A stretch of 64,000 nt of DNA, from NCBI GenBank assembly GCA_040382095.1, contig JBEIGB010000005.1, positions 1 through 64,000 on the forward strand, read 5' to 3'. This document shows, one piece after another, positions 26,025 to 35,059 of the stretch. The translations under genes were made by a program, and so were the position numbers. The stretch comes from JADJPL01 sp040382095 (GTDB lineage: Bacteria; Bacteroidota; Bacteroidia; Chitinophagales; Saprospiraceae). Position 1 is the first letter of the stretch; the number at the start of each line of letters is the position of its first letter. The notes under the pieces are model-generated. The model saw only the letters and a list, made by a program, of their open reading frames with translations, was not told the origin of the DNA and did no database searches.

Positions 26025-27041
26025 CTAACGGTATAAAACGGGGTTTGTGACGGTTTCTATACAATAGGCCGCAAAATTACTAAAATTTTGGGAAATTATT
26101 TGGTGTAATAATTCTATGGTAAATTGTTCGGTCTCATAGTGGCCGATATCGGCGATCATGATGCGTTGCTCCGCGTCGAAAAATTCGTGGTATTTAAAAT
26201 CTGCGCTAACAAAAACATCTGCTTTTTGGGCGATAGCGGCGCGCAGGAGTAAGCTGCCTGCCCCGCCGCAAAGGGCCACAGTTTGGATGGGGGAATTTAT
26301 GGGAGCGGTATGCCGCACGACGGGTGCTTTCAGGCGGTCTTTGAGTAAGTCTAGAAAATCGAGTGGTGCGAGTGGTTCGGGCAGCGATCCGATCAGCCCG
26401 GCGCCAATATCGGGGTGTGGTTTTAGGGAAGGTTGAAGGGTTGCAGCAGACAGTGCATCTGGGGAGATGCTTCCTGCCAGGGCCTGAAGCAACGGTATTT
26501 TTGCGGGGTCTGCCTGCAGTTCGGCGACGACCAGGTCTGCCGTTTTGAAGTAGGTGAGTGTTGTGCCGGGAAAGCCCGCATCGCGGAGCAGTTGCCTCAG
26601 GGGTTCGACATGCTGATTTTCGAGCAGTAAGCGCAGGCACTGCCAATGGGTTTTGGGCACCAGAATCCGGGTATGGCTAAGGCCCAGCCGCTCGCCAATT
26701 TTCCCATTGACGCCCTGGTGGTACATATTGTCGAGGTTGGTATGGATAGCGTAAATGGCGATTTCGTGGCGAATGGCCAGGATAACGGAGCGTTCTGCAT
26801 AGGTGGCGCCGGTAATTTTTTTTAAACCTTTGAAAACGATAGGGTGATGGGCGACGACGAGGTTGCAACCCCTTGCGATGGCTTCTTTGATTACCGCTTC
26901 GGTGGCATCGAGGCAGACAAGCACGGCCCTTACTTTGGTATCGGGGTCGCCGACAATTAATCCGGCATTGTCATAGTCTTCCTGATATACCGGTGGGGCG
27001 ACGCGTTCGAGGCAATGGATCAAATCGCGGATAAGGGTCAT
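26025..27041 (-). CDS. Nif3-like dinuclear metal centre protein
   Basis: A 338-residue member of the YbgI/Nif3 family, toroidal hexamers with a two-metal site. Ligands are visible in VVAHHPIVFKGLKKI, HTNLDN and the C-terminal DIGHYETEQFTIELLH. Between about 125 and 230 lies the PII-like insert found in longer members. The enzymatic role is unsettled (a cyclohydrolase-like activity was once proposed). It sits 80 bp upstream of the zinc-ribbon gene and 10 bp downstream of the adenylyltransferase gene. Confidence 0.9.
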   Translation of the reverse strand: MTLIRDLIHCLERVAPPVYQEDYDNAGLIVGDPDTKVRAVLVCLDATEAVIKEAIARGCNLVVAHHPIVFKGLKKITGATYAERSVILAIRHEIAIYAIHTNLDNMYHQGVNGKIGERLGLSHTRILVPKTHWQCLRLLLENQHVEPLRQLLRDAGFPGTTLTYFKTADLVVAELQADPAKIPLLQALAGSISPDALSAATLQPSLKPHPDIGAGLIGSLPEPLAPLDFLDLLKDRLKAPVVRHTAPINSPIQTVALCGGAGSLLLRAAIAQKADVFVSADFKYHEFFDAEQRIMIADIGHYETEQFTIELLHQIISQNFSNFAAYCIETVTNPVLYR

Positions 27042-27051
27042 AATGATATAG

Positions 27052-27564
27052 TTATCGTTTGAGGATCCCGTTCAGGATTTTTTGTTCGATGGTAGTCGTC
27101 GAGTAGCCGGGCACGAAGGGGAGTACGGCGACTGTCCCGCCGTAGCTTTTTACAAGATCGGCACCTACGATATCGTCAGGGGCATAGTCCCCCCCCTTTA
27201 CCAGGATATCCGGGCGGAGTGTGGCAATTAACTCCAGGGGGGTATCCTGGTCAAAACCGACTACGATATCAGTGAATGCGAGGGCGGCCATTTGCAAAAA
27301 CCGGGTAGCTTCGTCCTGGATAGGGCGGTGTGGGCCTTTTAACCTGGCTACGGAAGCTGCGCTGTTCAGGCCGACGACCAGTATCCCGCCCAGATCGCGG
27401 GCCTGCGCGAGATAGCAAAGATGGCCGAAGTGAAGGATATCAAAGCATCCGTTGGTAAAGACCACTTTTATGCCCTGCTGCTGATATAAGACAATACGCT
27501 GTCTCGCCTCGTCCCAGGAGCAGATTTTTTCTTCGATACTTGATCGCGTTGGCATAATATACAT
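27052..27564 (-). CDS. rfaE2: D-glycero-beta-D-manno-heptose 1-phosphate adenylyltransferase
   Basis: A 170-residue nucleotidyltransferase of the HldE C-terminal (RfaE2) type, which makes ADP-heptose precursors for LPS core. Motifs are TNGCFDILHFGHLCYL (HXGH), GLNSAASVARLKGP, DILVKGGDY and the closing STTTIEQKI. The kinase half is absent, as usual in this phylum where the two activities are separate. The ATG at 27564 is 1 bp after the upstream stop; a second ATG at 27555 is equally possible. Confidence 0.93.
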   Translation of the reverse strand: MYIMPTRSSIEEKICSWDEARQRIVLYQQQGIKVVFTNGCFDILHFGHLCYLAQARDLGGILVVGLNSAASVARLKGPHRPIQDEATRFLQMAALAFTDIVVGFDQDTPLELIATLRPDILVKGGDYAPDDIVGADLVKSYGGTVAVLPFVPGYSTTTIEQKILNGILKR

Positions 27565-27565
27565 T

Positions 27566-28648
27566 TTACCGGGTCAGGGGTTCCGGGGCGTAATCGCGGT
27601 TCAGTAAGGGCAATATGACCAGTGCGATCAACCCCATGAGGATATTTCCGCCCAGGTTAATGCAAAGGAAAGCAATATTGGCGAAGGAGAAGCCGTCTTC
27701 GCCCGCAACTCCATAGATGCTGAGGGCAGTCTGGGTAAGGAAATGGTAAGTGCCCATGCCACCAGGGGAGGGGATTACGATGCCCCATGAACCGAAAATA
27801 AATACAGTGAGGGTTTCCGCCGGGCCCAGCGCATCCGTTGGCCCAAAGGATCGGAGGCAGAAGTAAATCATCAGGAAGTACATCAACCACATATTGACAC
27901 TGTGGAAAAGAAACCACCAGGGTTGTTTGAGATATCTGATGGTGAGGATACCCTGCCAAAATCCTTCAATAATCCCTACAGACTTCTTGTAGATGCCCGT
28001 CTTTTGCAGGCGTTTCCGGAACAACAGCAGGGCTGCCAGTAGGACAAAAGCTGCCAGGGGCAGTGACCAGGCAAGTTGCATAAGGCCGTCAATCTTTGAT
28101 CCCAGGGAAATATTTTCCGAAGCAAAGGCGATGAGGGTGTCGTACTCCAGAAAGAAACCAATGCCAGTTATCAGGAGAATGCTGATCACATCGAAGATGC
28201 GGTCAACAAATACGGTGCCCAGGACTTTTTCCAGCGGGATGCGCTCGTAGCGTGCAAATGCCCCTGAACGGGCGATTTCGCCAAGCCTTGGCAGCGCAAG
28301 GTTGAAGAAGTAACCCAATATAATGGTAAAAAAGGCGTTACTCATCCGCGGCTGAACGCCCAATGGCCTGAGCAGCATGAGCCAGCGTGCCGCGCGGCTG
28401 ATATTGCTGATGGCAAAAGCCAGCAACACAGCCAGTATCCACCAATAGTTGACAAGTCCAAAATCTGTGATGACTTTTTCGAGCAGACTGCACGATCCGG
28501 GGGGGATCCCTTTTAAGGCACAATCTTCCTGAAACGCAACGGACTGTTGCTGGTAAACGAGGTAAAGCAGGGAAGTGCCTATGCCCAGGAAAACAAAAAA
28601 CTTGAGGGTGTTGAAAAAATACAACTTGTACTTGGGCGGTATGGCCAT
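27566..28648 (-). CDS. UPF0104/lysylphosphatidylglycerol synthase-like membrane protein
   Basis: A 360-residue polytopic protein of the YbhN/AglD-like flippase-related family, with about eight spans beginning at residue 14. Recognisable family parts are WWILAVLLAFAISNISRAAR, GYFFNLALPRLGEIARSGA and the glycine-rich GSWGIVIPSPGGMGTYH. It has no aminoacyltransferase domain, so lipid lysylation is not expected. In Bacteroidota this gene is commonly found opposite the GlgA-like gene, as here. Role unknown. Confidence 0.85.
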   Translation of the reverse strand: MAIPPKYKLYFFNTLKFFVFLGIGTSLLYLVYQQQSVAFQEDCALKGIPPGSCSLLEKVITDFGLVNYWWILAVLLAFAISNISRAARWLMLLRPLGVQPRMSNAFFTIILGYFFNLALPRLGEIARSGAFARYERIPLEKVLGTVFVDRIFDVISILLITGIGFFLEYDTLIAFASENISLGSKIDGLMQLAWSLPLAAFVLLAALLLFRKRLQKTGIYKKSVGIIEGFWQGILTIRYLKQPWWFLFHSVNMWLMYFLMIYFCLRSFGPTDALGPAETLTVFIFGSWGIVIPSPGGMGTYHFLTQTALSIYGVAGEDGFSFANIAFLCINLGGNILMGLIALVILPLLNRDYAPEPLTR

Positions 28649-28952
28649 GGAACAGGTATTGGTTGAAGCGTGGTTTACTTTTCAACTGCAAAGTAAATAT
28701 AATTTAACGAGAACGCTTTTTTGCAAAAAGCTGTTGCAGGCGGTTTGCCGGCTGGAATATAATCAAAAGTGCTTTTTTTTGCCTTTATACCAACCTAAGC
28801 CGGCTTTCAGTTGTCTAATGATTTGATCTTTGTCTAAAAAGAAATGAATAACTGATTCATATTTAGACAAGAAAGGGTTTTTTTGTTAATTTTGCGTTCC
28901 TAATTGTCGAAAGATTGAACATTATGGCAGGCCCAAAAATAGTGCGAAGGAT
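28649..28952. other. Divergent intergenic region
   Basis: This 304-bp region separates the divergent UPF0104 and GlgA-like genes. It is AT-rich and contains the probable promoter of the plus-strand gene at 28887-28894. No gene is visible. A TTTAGACAAG segment at 28862 resembles the short TTTTTAGACAAC repeats at 22-52. Confidence 0.55.
28887..28894 (+). promoter_or_regulatory. -7 box of the GlgA-like gene
   Basis: TAATTTTG matches the TAnnTTTG -7 consensus of Bacteroidota. No clear TTG sits 20 nt upstream. Transcription would start near 28901, about 50 nt before the ATG at 28953, which is preceded by GAAGG. Confidence 0.4.
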
Positions 28953-29771
28953 ATGAGAAAGAAGAAAGTGTTGATTGTGACGCAAGAAATGCAGCCCTAT
29001 ACATCGGCCACTACAATATCCGAAATCGCCCGACAATTGCCACAATACGTTCAGGAACATGGCATGGAGATCCGGGTACTGATGCCGAGGTTCGGATCCA
29101 TCAACGAGCGCAGGCACCGCCTGCACGAGGTGGTGCGCTTGTCTGGCATGAATATAATCGTTGACGATGACGATTACCCGCTTGTCATAAAAGTCGCCTC
29201 GCTGCCCGAGGGCCGTATGCAGGTGTATTTCCTGGATAATGAAGATTTCTTTCGCCGTAAGCACGTTTTTGTGGATGAACAGGGGCAACCCTTCGACGAT
29301 AATGCGGAGCGAATGGTCTTTTTTTGTAAAGGGGTAATCGAAACTGTCCGAAAGTTCGGATGGCCGCCGGATATCATCCACTGCCATGGTTGGATGACGA
29401 GCCTCGTACCCTTGTTCTTAAAGACGGCTTATCGCAACGAGCCCCTGTTTCAACAGGCTAAAATCGTATATTCGCTCTATGACGAACCATTGGGCAACAA
29501 TCCCGAAGATAGCTTTCTTTCCAAGGCATTAGTAAGTAACCTCGGCACAGAAGATCTTAAAGCTTATCAGAACGGTACAGGGATCAAACTGCAAAAAGGG
29601 GCTGTAATATACGCCGATGCCGTGGTGCAGGGCAGCCAGGATATCGAAGGCGGACTGCTGGATATGATCGCCGGAATGGATAAACCTTTTTTGCCTTATC
29701 CCGGAGAGGATAAACTCGCCCCGATCTTTGAATTTTACCAAAGCTTGCTTCCGGAGAAAGTCTCCGAATAA
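28953..29771 (+). CDS. GlgA-like glycogen/starch synthase N-terminal half
   Basis: A 272-residue protein equal to the GT5 N-terminal Rossmann domain only (VLIVTQEMQPYTSATTISEI, IRVLMPRFGSINERRHR, PDIIHCHGWMTSLVPLFLK). The KTGGL nucleotide-sugar motif is replaced by YTSATTISEI, and the C-terminal catalytic domain of about 200 residues is missing. It is therefore unlikely to elongate glycogen. This short form next to a DUF4270 gene recurs across the phylum, implying a conserved non-classical role. The frame is intact, so it is not a fresh truncation. Confidence 0.85.
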   Translation: MRKKKVLIVTQEMQPYTSATTISEIARQLPQYVQEHGMEIRVLMPRFGSINERRHRLHEVVRLSGMNIIVDDDDYPLVIKVASLPEGRMQVYFLDNEDFFRRKHVFVDEQGQPFDDNAERMVFFCKGVIETVRKFGWPPDIIHCHGWMTSLVPLFLKTAYRNEPLFQQAKIVYSLYDEPLGNNPEDSFLSKALVSNLGTEDLKAYQNGTGIKLQKGAVIYADAVVQGSQDIEGGLLDMIAGMDKPFLPYPGEDKLAPIFEFYQSLLPEKVSE

Positions 29772-29772
29772 A

Positions 29773-29857
29773 GGGGTTGTGTAAAAAGCCTCCGGCAGGT
29801 CCTTTGGCGGTGCAAGCCGCCAAAGGACTTGCGAGACAGCCTCACTTTCTACACAAC
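29773..29857. repeat. Dispersed palindromic repeat downstream of the GlgA-like gene
   Basis: GGGGTTGTGTAAAAAG (29773-29788) begins 2 bp after the stop codon and pairs with CTTTCTACACAAC (29845-29857). Inside is a perfect 12-bp hairpin, GTCCTTTGGCGG (29799-29810) against CCGCCAAAGGAC (29817-29828), then GAGACAGCCT (29833-29842). It is the best preserved full copy of the family in this window and is well placed to terminate transcription before the DUF4270 gene. Confidence 0.75.
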
Positions 29858-29939
29858 GCCATAAGCTCAAATCTTTTTTCACCTGACCCGCCGAAGGGGG
29901 CAATTGCACCTGCCGGGTTGCTGTTAAGCGAAATCATTC

Positions 29940-31283
29940 ATGAAAATCAACTGGTTGCCACCCTGGATTTTCGCGCTCTTTCTAAGTGCATGCGGAGCCT
30001 GGAGTTGTACTAACCCTACCGGGCTTGGCCTGGATTTACTGGAAGAGGACCTGCTCAACGTATTGTATTCGGACACGCTGAGCGTTGAAACCGGAACTGC
30101 GTCCGGTGATTCCACAATCGTGCATACCCCGGCTAATTTCGCCGGTGCCTACCTCCTGGGGCGTCTGAACGACCCGGTATTCGGGATTTCCGAGGCCGGG
30201 CTTTATGCACAGTTTGTGCCGGAGTATCTGCGCCCGGCTTTCCCTGCATCCGCCAGGGTGGACTCGCTGGTGCTTGTCTTGCCCTACGATACGTCCAGGT
30301 TCTATGGCGACCTGAACCAAAACCTCTCTCTGGAAGTATATCGCCTCGAGGAACGCATCAACGGCGATCTGGTACAATATTCCAACGCTTCATTTGCGTA
30401 TGACCCTGTCCTGGTGGGCCGCTTCCGTGGAAAACCCTCTAAAGACAGCATCGCCGTAAAGGATTATCGCGGCGGTACGGAAACCACGATAACTTTCCCC
30501 CATCTGCGGATTTCCCTCTCCGGAGCCATCGGGCAGGGATTTCTCTCTGCCGACACATCGGTCTATACTTCCGATAGCCTGTTCTTAAATTTCTTTAAGG
30601 GCCTCTATATCCGCCCGGCTGGTACCAGTGGCGGCAGCCTTGCCGGGGTCAATTTGTCCGCGGCGAATGCAGGGCTGATGGTTTATTACCGTACCGATAC
30701 CCTCGCAAGGCAGTTCCAATTCCAGTTCAACCGTTTCCTGGCTAATGTGACAACGTTCAGGCATGATTATGCCGGTTCGCAGGTGGAACGTTCCGTCGCC
30801 GCGCCGTCTTTGCAAAACCCTTATATCTTCGTGCAAGGTATGGCCGGGGTTTATGGACGAATCAGGATTCCTAATGTAAGAAAATTTCAAGGGGTAGTAA
30901 TTAATAAAGCAGAGCTGATTTTTCAGGTGGCCCAATTACCGGGTGACAATCTCTCCTTTTATCCGCCGGCAAGCTTTCTATCCCTGTTTTACCGGGATAA
31001 GTCCGGGATCCTTTTTCCTATTCCCGATGCGCTGCTTATCCAGGCTAACCTGAGGGAAAATTTCGGAGGGACTTACGTTCCAGGGGCAGATGGCGCGCCC
31101 GGCCTGTATCGGATCAACCTGGGGGCGCATTTCCGGGATATGGTGGAAGGACGTGTCCCCGATGAGCTGTTTATCGGGTTGTCGCCAAAAGCAACTAACG
31201 GGGCCAGAAGTGTGCTCCACGGTAGTACGTCCCCGGAAAAAAAAGTCAAACTAAGGGTCGCTTATACGCCACTAAACCGATAA
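29940..31283 (+). CDS. DUF4270 family lipoprotein
   Basis: A 447-residue surface or outer-membrane-associated lipoprotein (lipobox LSAC, Cys at about 18). After a linker rich in Leu, Asp and Glu come the family's signature regions: GAYLLGRLNDPVFGISEAGLYAQF-like strand (about 73-96), ASARVDSLVLVLPY, and alternating beta segments to the C-terminus. Function is unknown. Its place just downstream of the GlgA-like gene is the usual arrangement in Bacteroidota. Confidence 0.88.
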   Translation: MKINWLPPWIFALFLSACGAWSCTNPTGLGLDLLEEDLLNVLYSDTLSVETGTASGDSTIVHTPANFAGAYLLGRLNDPVFGISEAGLYAQFVPEYLRPAFPASARVDSLVLVLPYDTSRFYGDLNQNLSLEVYRLEERINGDLVQYSNASFAYDPVLVGRFRGKPSKDSIAVKDYRGGTETTITFPHLRISLSGAIGQGFLSADTSVYTSDSLFLNFFKGLYIRPAGTSGGSLAGVNLSAANAGLMVYYRTDTLARQFQFQFNRFLANVTTFRHDYAGSQVERSVAAPSLQNPYIFVQGMAGVYGRIRIPNVRKFQGVVINKAELIFQVAQLPGDNLSFYPPASFLSLFYRDKSGILFPIPDALLIQANLRENFGGTYVPGADGAPGLYRINLGAHFRDMVEGRVPDELFIGLSPKATNGARSVLHGSTSPEKKVKLRVAYTPLNR

Positions 31284-31305
31284 GCGGTACTAAAACAGAT
31301 GAGGT

Positions 31306-31352
31306 TTTTAATAATCACCTTGTTGGGCCGCCTGTCCTGGGCATTATTAAAA
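31306..31352. terminator. Candidate terminator after DUF4270
   Basis: TTTTAATAAT (31306-31315) and ATTATTAAAA (31343-31352) form a perfect 10-bp stem with a 27-nt GC-rich loop, in the 144-bp gap before the DUF4290 gene. AT-rich stems are weak, so the terminator call is tentative. Confidence 0.35.
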
Positions 31353-31427
31353 GGCAATTTTACTGCAAAAGTTTGGCCGCGCTTCGGGCAACCCAGATAA
31401 CGTAAACGAATAACCTATACTTTTTTC

Positions 31428-32135
31428 ATGACGCAAAAAACAAAACTGGACATGGAGTACAACTCCCAAATGGAGGAGTTGATCATGCCCGAGTATGGCC
31501 GCAATGTACAACGGCTCATTTTTCACGCCAAGACAATCGAAAACGACGAATACCGCCAGCGTTTTGTCGAACAAATCATCCGGCTGATGTTTCAGATGCA
31601 GCCGATGAACCGTACCATTGATGAGATACGCGACAAACTCTGGAAACACCTTTTCCGCATTGCCAGTTACGATATCAAAGCGTCCCCGCCGAGTGGCATC
31701 ATCCCCACTCCGGAGGCAGCGATGAAAAAACCTGGCAAGGTAGAAATTCCACAACAGGAGCTGAGGTTCCGTCATTATGGGAGCGGGGTTCAGAAACTGA
31801 TCAGAAAGGCCCTCGAAATGGAGCCCGGTCCCAAGCGCGAGGGCCTGGTATCGGTCATCGCTTCGTATATGAAGCTCGCCTACCGAACGTGGAACAAAGA
31901 ACACTTCGTCAGCGACGATGTTATTAAAGCGGACCTGGAAATTATATCCGGTGGGCGCCTCGTACTGTCCGACTCGATCGAAAACCTGATCGCCCCGCAG
32001 CAGGGTAATCAGATGCGCAGAAAATTCAAGCCCTCTGGCGGTGGCTCCCCGTCGCGGCAGTTCAACGGCTCTGGAAATAATAAGGGCGGTTCCAACAAAA
32101 ACCGCCAGATGCCCCCCCGGAATAAACGTAAATAA
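31428..32135 (+). CDS. DUF4290 domain-containing protein
   Basis: A 235-residue cytosolic protein. The DUF4290 domain (about 9-190) starts MEYNSQMEELIMPEYGRNVQ and includes RLMFQMQPMNR and a second half with YMKLAYRTWNKEHFV. The last 40 residues are a basic, Gly/Ser/Asn-rich tail (GGGSPSRQFNGSGNNKGGS) likely to bind RNA or be disordered. The start could also be the ATG at 31452 (MEYNSQ). Function unknown; the usual murA partner is not adjacent here. Confidence 0.85.
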   Translation: MTQKTKLDMEYNSQMEELIMPEYGRNVQRLIFHAKTIENDEYRQRFVEQIIRLMFQMQPMNRTIDEIRDKLWKHLFRIASYDIKASPPSGIIPTPEAAMKKPGKVEIPQQELRFRHYGSGVQKLIRKALEMEPGPKREGLVSVIASYMKLAYRTWNKEHFVSDDVIKADLEIISGGRLVLSDSIENLIAPQQGNQMRRKFKPSGGGSPSRQFNGSGNNKGGSNKNRQMPPRNKRK

Positions 32136-32153
32136 ACTAATTCAACGCGCCAA

Positions 32154-32471
32154 ATGATTATTTATAATGTTACCATCAAGGTGGACGAAGATATTCATCA
32201 GCAATGGTTGAAATGGATGTTTGAGGTACATATCCCCGATATGATGGCAACCGGTAAATTTATCAATTACCAGGTATGTAGGGTGTTACAGGAAGAGGAG
32301 GATGGCGTGACCTATGCTACACAGTATTTTAGTCCTGACCTGGAAACACTCGCCGCGTATCACGAAACAGATGCCAGGCGTCTTCGTGAAGCGCATGCAG
32401 CGGAGTTCCCGGGGCGGTTCGTAGCCTTTCGCTCGGCCATGGAGGTGTTGTTGCCCCCGCAAACCACCTAA
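32154..32471 (+). CDS. DUF4286 family protein
   Basis: A 105-residue protein of a small Bacteroidota family with an alpha/beta ferredoxin-like (dimeric barrel) pattern: MIIYNVTIKVDEDIHQQWL, then MFEVHIPDMMATGKF and YATQYFSPDLETLAAY. It sits 18 bp after the DUF4290 gene and 20 bp before the acyl-CoA dehydrogenase, suggesting cotranscription. No function is established. Confidence 0.85.
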   Translation: MIIYNVTIKVDEDIHQQWLKWMFEVHIPDMMATGKFINYQVCRVLQEEEDGVTYATQYFSPDLETLAAYHETDARRLREAHAAEFPGRFVAFRSAMEVLLPPQTT

Positions 32472-32491
32472 CGTTTAAATATACCAAAGCT

Positions 32492-33682
32492 ATGATTTTT
32501 GCACTTTCCGAAGAACATCTGGCAGTCCAGGAAGCTGCCAGGGAATTTGCCCAAAAAGAGCTAAAACCAGGCGTGATCGAACGGGATTCCACGATGGCCT
32601 ATCCTAAAGAGCAGGTACGTAGAATGACCGAACTCGGTTTCATGGGTATGATGGCTCCACCAGAATATGGCGGCGGCGGTATGGATACGCTCTCTTATGT
32701 CTTGGCCATGGAGGAAATATCCAAAGTGGACAACTCCTGCTCGGTCATTATGTCGGTCAATAATTCTCTGGTTTGCTGGGGCCTTGAAGTATATGGCACC
32801 GATGACCAGAAGGCAAAGTATTTGTCAAAACTGGCAGCTGGGGAGTGGATCGGCTCCTTTTGTCTTTCAGAGCCAGAGGCTGGCAGCGATGCGACCCACC
32901 AGCGTACCACTGCTGTGGATATGGGGGACTATTATCTGCTCAACGGCACTAAAAACTGGATTACAAACGGGGGTACTTCCAGGGTACACCTCGTTATAGC
33001 TCAGACCCATCCGGAGAAAGGCCCACGCGGGATCAATGCATTTATCGTTGATACGCAATGGGAAGGGGTGAAAATCGGTGGAAAGGAGGATAAACTGGGA
33101 ATCAGGTCTTCCGATACCCATTCGATTATGTACACGGATGTAAAAGTCCCTAAAGAAAATCGTATCGGAGAAGACGGTTTCGGGTTTAGGTTTGCGATGA
33201 AAACACTCGCCGGCGGTCGTATCGGTATTGCCGCCCAGGCGCTGGGTATTGCCGGCGGGGCCTATGAACTGGCAGTGGAATATGCGAAACAACGCGAAGC
33301 CTTCGGCAAACCGATCGCACAACACCAGGCAATTGCTTTCAAGCTCGCTGATATGGCCACGGAAATCGAAGCGGCCAAGCTCATGGTATATCGGGCAGCA
33401 TGGCTGAAGGATCAGGGAATGGACTATAACTCCGCCAGCGCGATGGCCAAATTATATGCTTCCGAGGTCGCTATGCGTATTTCGGTCGAGGCCGTTCAGG
33501 TGCATGGCGGATACGGCTTTGTTAAAGAATACCATGTCGAGCGGCTGATGCGCGACGCAAAGATTACCCAGATTTATGAGGGTACGTCCGAGGTCCAGCG
33601 CATCGTGATTTCCCGGGGAGTATTAGAAGGACAGCCTTACCTTCCGGTACCTGGTGGAACGTCATCCTTTGTGCCTGTTTGA
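32492..33682 (+). CDS. Acyl-CoA dehydrogenase
   Basis: A 396-residue FAD flavoprotein of the short/medium-chain class, which forms the alpha-beta double bond in beta-oxidation or branched-chain catabolism. Visible elements are FCLSEPEAGSDA and NGTKNWITNGG (FAD and substrate binding), QAVQVHGGYGFVKEY-like region (VQVHGGYGFVKEYHVERLMRD), and the catalytic Glu in ITQIYEGTSEVQRIVIS. Length is standard for a tetrameric butyryl-CoA-type enzyme. Substrate length cannot be told. It is followed 23 bp later by the M50 protease gene. Confidence 0.95.
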   Translation: MIFALSEEHLAVQEAAREFAQKELKPGVIERDSTMAYPKEQVRRMTELGFMGMMAPPEYGGGGMDTLSYVLAMEEISKVDNSCSVIMSVNNSLVCWGLEVYGTDDQKAKYLSKLAAGEWIGSFCLSEPEAGSDATHQRTTAVDMGDYYLLNGTKNWITNGGTSRVHLVIAQTHPEKGPRGINAFIVDTQWEGVKIGGKEDKLGIRSSDTHSIMYTDVKVPKENRIGEDGFGFRFAMKTLAGGRIGIAAQALGIAGGAYELAVEYAKQREAFGKPIAQHQAIAFKLADMATEIEAAKLMVYRAAWLKDQGMDYNSASAMAKLYASEVAMRISVEAVQVHGGYGFVKEYHVERLMRDAKITQIYEGTSEVQRIVISRGVLEGQPYLPVPGGTSSFVPV

Positions 33683-33705
33683 AAGGCTGCCTTCAAAATG
33701 ACTAC

Positions 33706-34500
33706 ATGAAACGAACGCTCAAAATTGCGGCGCCATTTGGTATCCCCCTAAGGTTACACTGGACTTTCGGAATGGTTTTCGTGTATGTTTTTTTTATCGC
33801 TTGGGAAGGCCGGTGGGATTGGCAGGTCACGCTGATGGTATTCGGGCTTATCGTTTCCCTGTTCGTCTGTGTGACGCTGCATGAATACGGCCATGCACTG
33901 ATGGCGAGGCGGTTTGGGGTCAACACCCAGGATATTTTACTCTCTCCCATCGGTGGTATTGCCCGCCTTGACCGGATACCCTCCCGCCCCAAGGAAGAGT
34001 TTCTGGTAGCCATCGCAGGGCCTGCAGTCAACTTCTTGCTCGCCGCATTGCTCGGCACCTACCTTTTTACCTTCCCCGCATATTTGCGTCGGCATTTACT
34101 GCAATCCCTTTTTTTTCAGGAGAGTAACTATTTTTTACCCGAACTCCCGTTGACAGGGTACGCCCTGCTGATGCTGTTTTTCTTAAATATCGTTTTGGCG
34201 GTGTTCAACCTGATACCCGCGTTTCCAATGGATGGAGGGAGGATTCTGCGTGCCGCCCTCTGTACCCGCTTACCCCGATATACTGCTACCCTGATCGCAG
34301 CCCGGATTGGCCAGGCGTTTGCAATAGCATTTGCAGCCTTCGGTATTTACCGTATGGTCCAGAGTGGTGGCCGGGAGGGAATATTTTACCTGTTTATCAG
34401 TACTTTCGTGTTTATGACAGCACAAAACGAACTGCGCTTCGTTGAGGTGCAGGCACGTATCGAAAATGTACTGGATGCCGGGATCAAAGAATTTGAATAG
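33706..34500 (+). CDS. Site-2 protease family (M50) membrane protease
   Basis: A 264-residue integral membrane zinc metalloprotease. The HEXXH motif (TLHEYGHALMARRFG) is near residue 65, and the second metal motif NLIPAFPMDGGRILRA is near 170. About five spans; no PDZ or CBS domain is present. Such proteases cut membrane-embedded substrates, often anti-sigma factors or leader peptides. The ATG at 33706 is chosen over a TTG at 33679 because the sequence from MKRTLKIAAPFG matches family starts. Confidence 0.9.
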   Translation: MKRTLKIAAPFGIPLRLHWTFGMVFVYVFFIAWEGRWDWQVTLMVFGLIVSLFVCVTLHEYGHALMARRFGVNTQDILLSPIGGIARLDRIPSRPKEEFLVAIAGPAVNFLLAALLGTYLFTFPAYLRRHLLQSLFFQESNYFLPELPLTGYALLMLFFLNIVLAVFNLIPAFPMDGGRILRAALCTRLPRYTATLIAARIGQAFAIAFAAFGIYRMVQSGGREGIFYLFISTFVFMTAQNELRFVEVQARIENVLDAGIKEFE

Positions 34501-34503
34501 ACC

Positions 34504-34680
34504 TGGGGTGTGTAAAACGCTCTTTCACTGCCCCTGATGCAAAATTTTATGGGGTTGTGGAAAACGCCTCGATATTGCTTCGCAAGCTATTTGGCAGCTG
34601 TCCCGCCAAAGAATATTTCAAAACTTTGTTGCAGGGTCCGGGGGCTTTTTACACAACCCCATACTTATGATACAGCCTCG
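34504..34680. repeat. Dispersed repeat cluster after the M50 protease
   Basis: GGGGTGTGTAAAACGC (about 34505), GGGGTTGTGGAAAACGCC (about 34551) and the inverse GGCTTTTTACACAACCCC (34643-34660) lie together, followed by ATGATACAGCCTC (34667 on), a degenerate GAGGCTGTCTCA arm in inverse orientation. The outer arms would fold into a long hairpin. It occupies the first third of the 559-bp gap before hppA. Confidence 0.65.
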
Positions 34681-34952
34681 TGAGCCAGTGTCTTTAACAG
34701 GTTATTTGCCGTTGTAAGCCGCTGAAATTGTTTTGAACAGCTGCGATTTTTTGATTTTTAAAAATAAAATTAAATAAAAAAGCGCATTTTAAAAATTTTA
34801 TTTCGCAGTAATGGATGGTAGAATGATTGTGAGACGGGCTCTGGATGTAGAATCTCCCTCCGCAGGCAGTACATTTCTTTTTCATACAACCCCGGGCCTG
34901 ATCGTCTCAGGGTAAACAAACTCACGAAGTGCGTGTAAATGAAGGGGCAAAA
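34681..34952. other. Intergenic DNA upstream of hppA
   Basis: No gene is seen in this stretch. It contains an AT-rich block (34745-34805). A 63-codon minus-strand frame (34694-34885) has no recognisable features or start context. Confidence 0.5.
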
Positions 34953-34983
34953 TTGTACAATCTGTAAATTTGCACTACTTTTG
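34953..34983 (+). promoter_or_regulatory. Promoter of hppA
   Basis: TTG (34953-34955), a 20-nt spacer and TACTTTTG (34976-34983) match the Bacteroidota -33/-7 consensus exactly in spacing. A second TAAATTTG (34965-34972) overlaps. Transcription near 34990 would give a leader of about 70 nt before the ATG at 35060. Confidence 0.6.
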
Positions 34984-35059
34984 CGCTTCGTTGAAGGAAC
35001 CCTTCAAGCGGGCCGGTATGGCATTTGTATTTTTTAGTAATCCTAACAAATTCTTAAAC

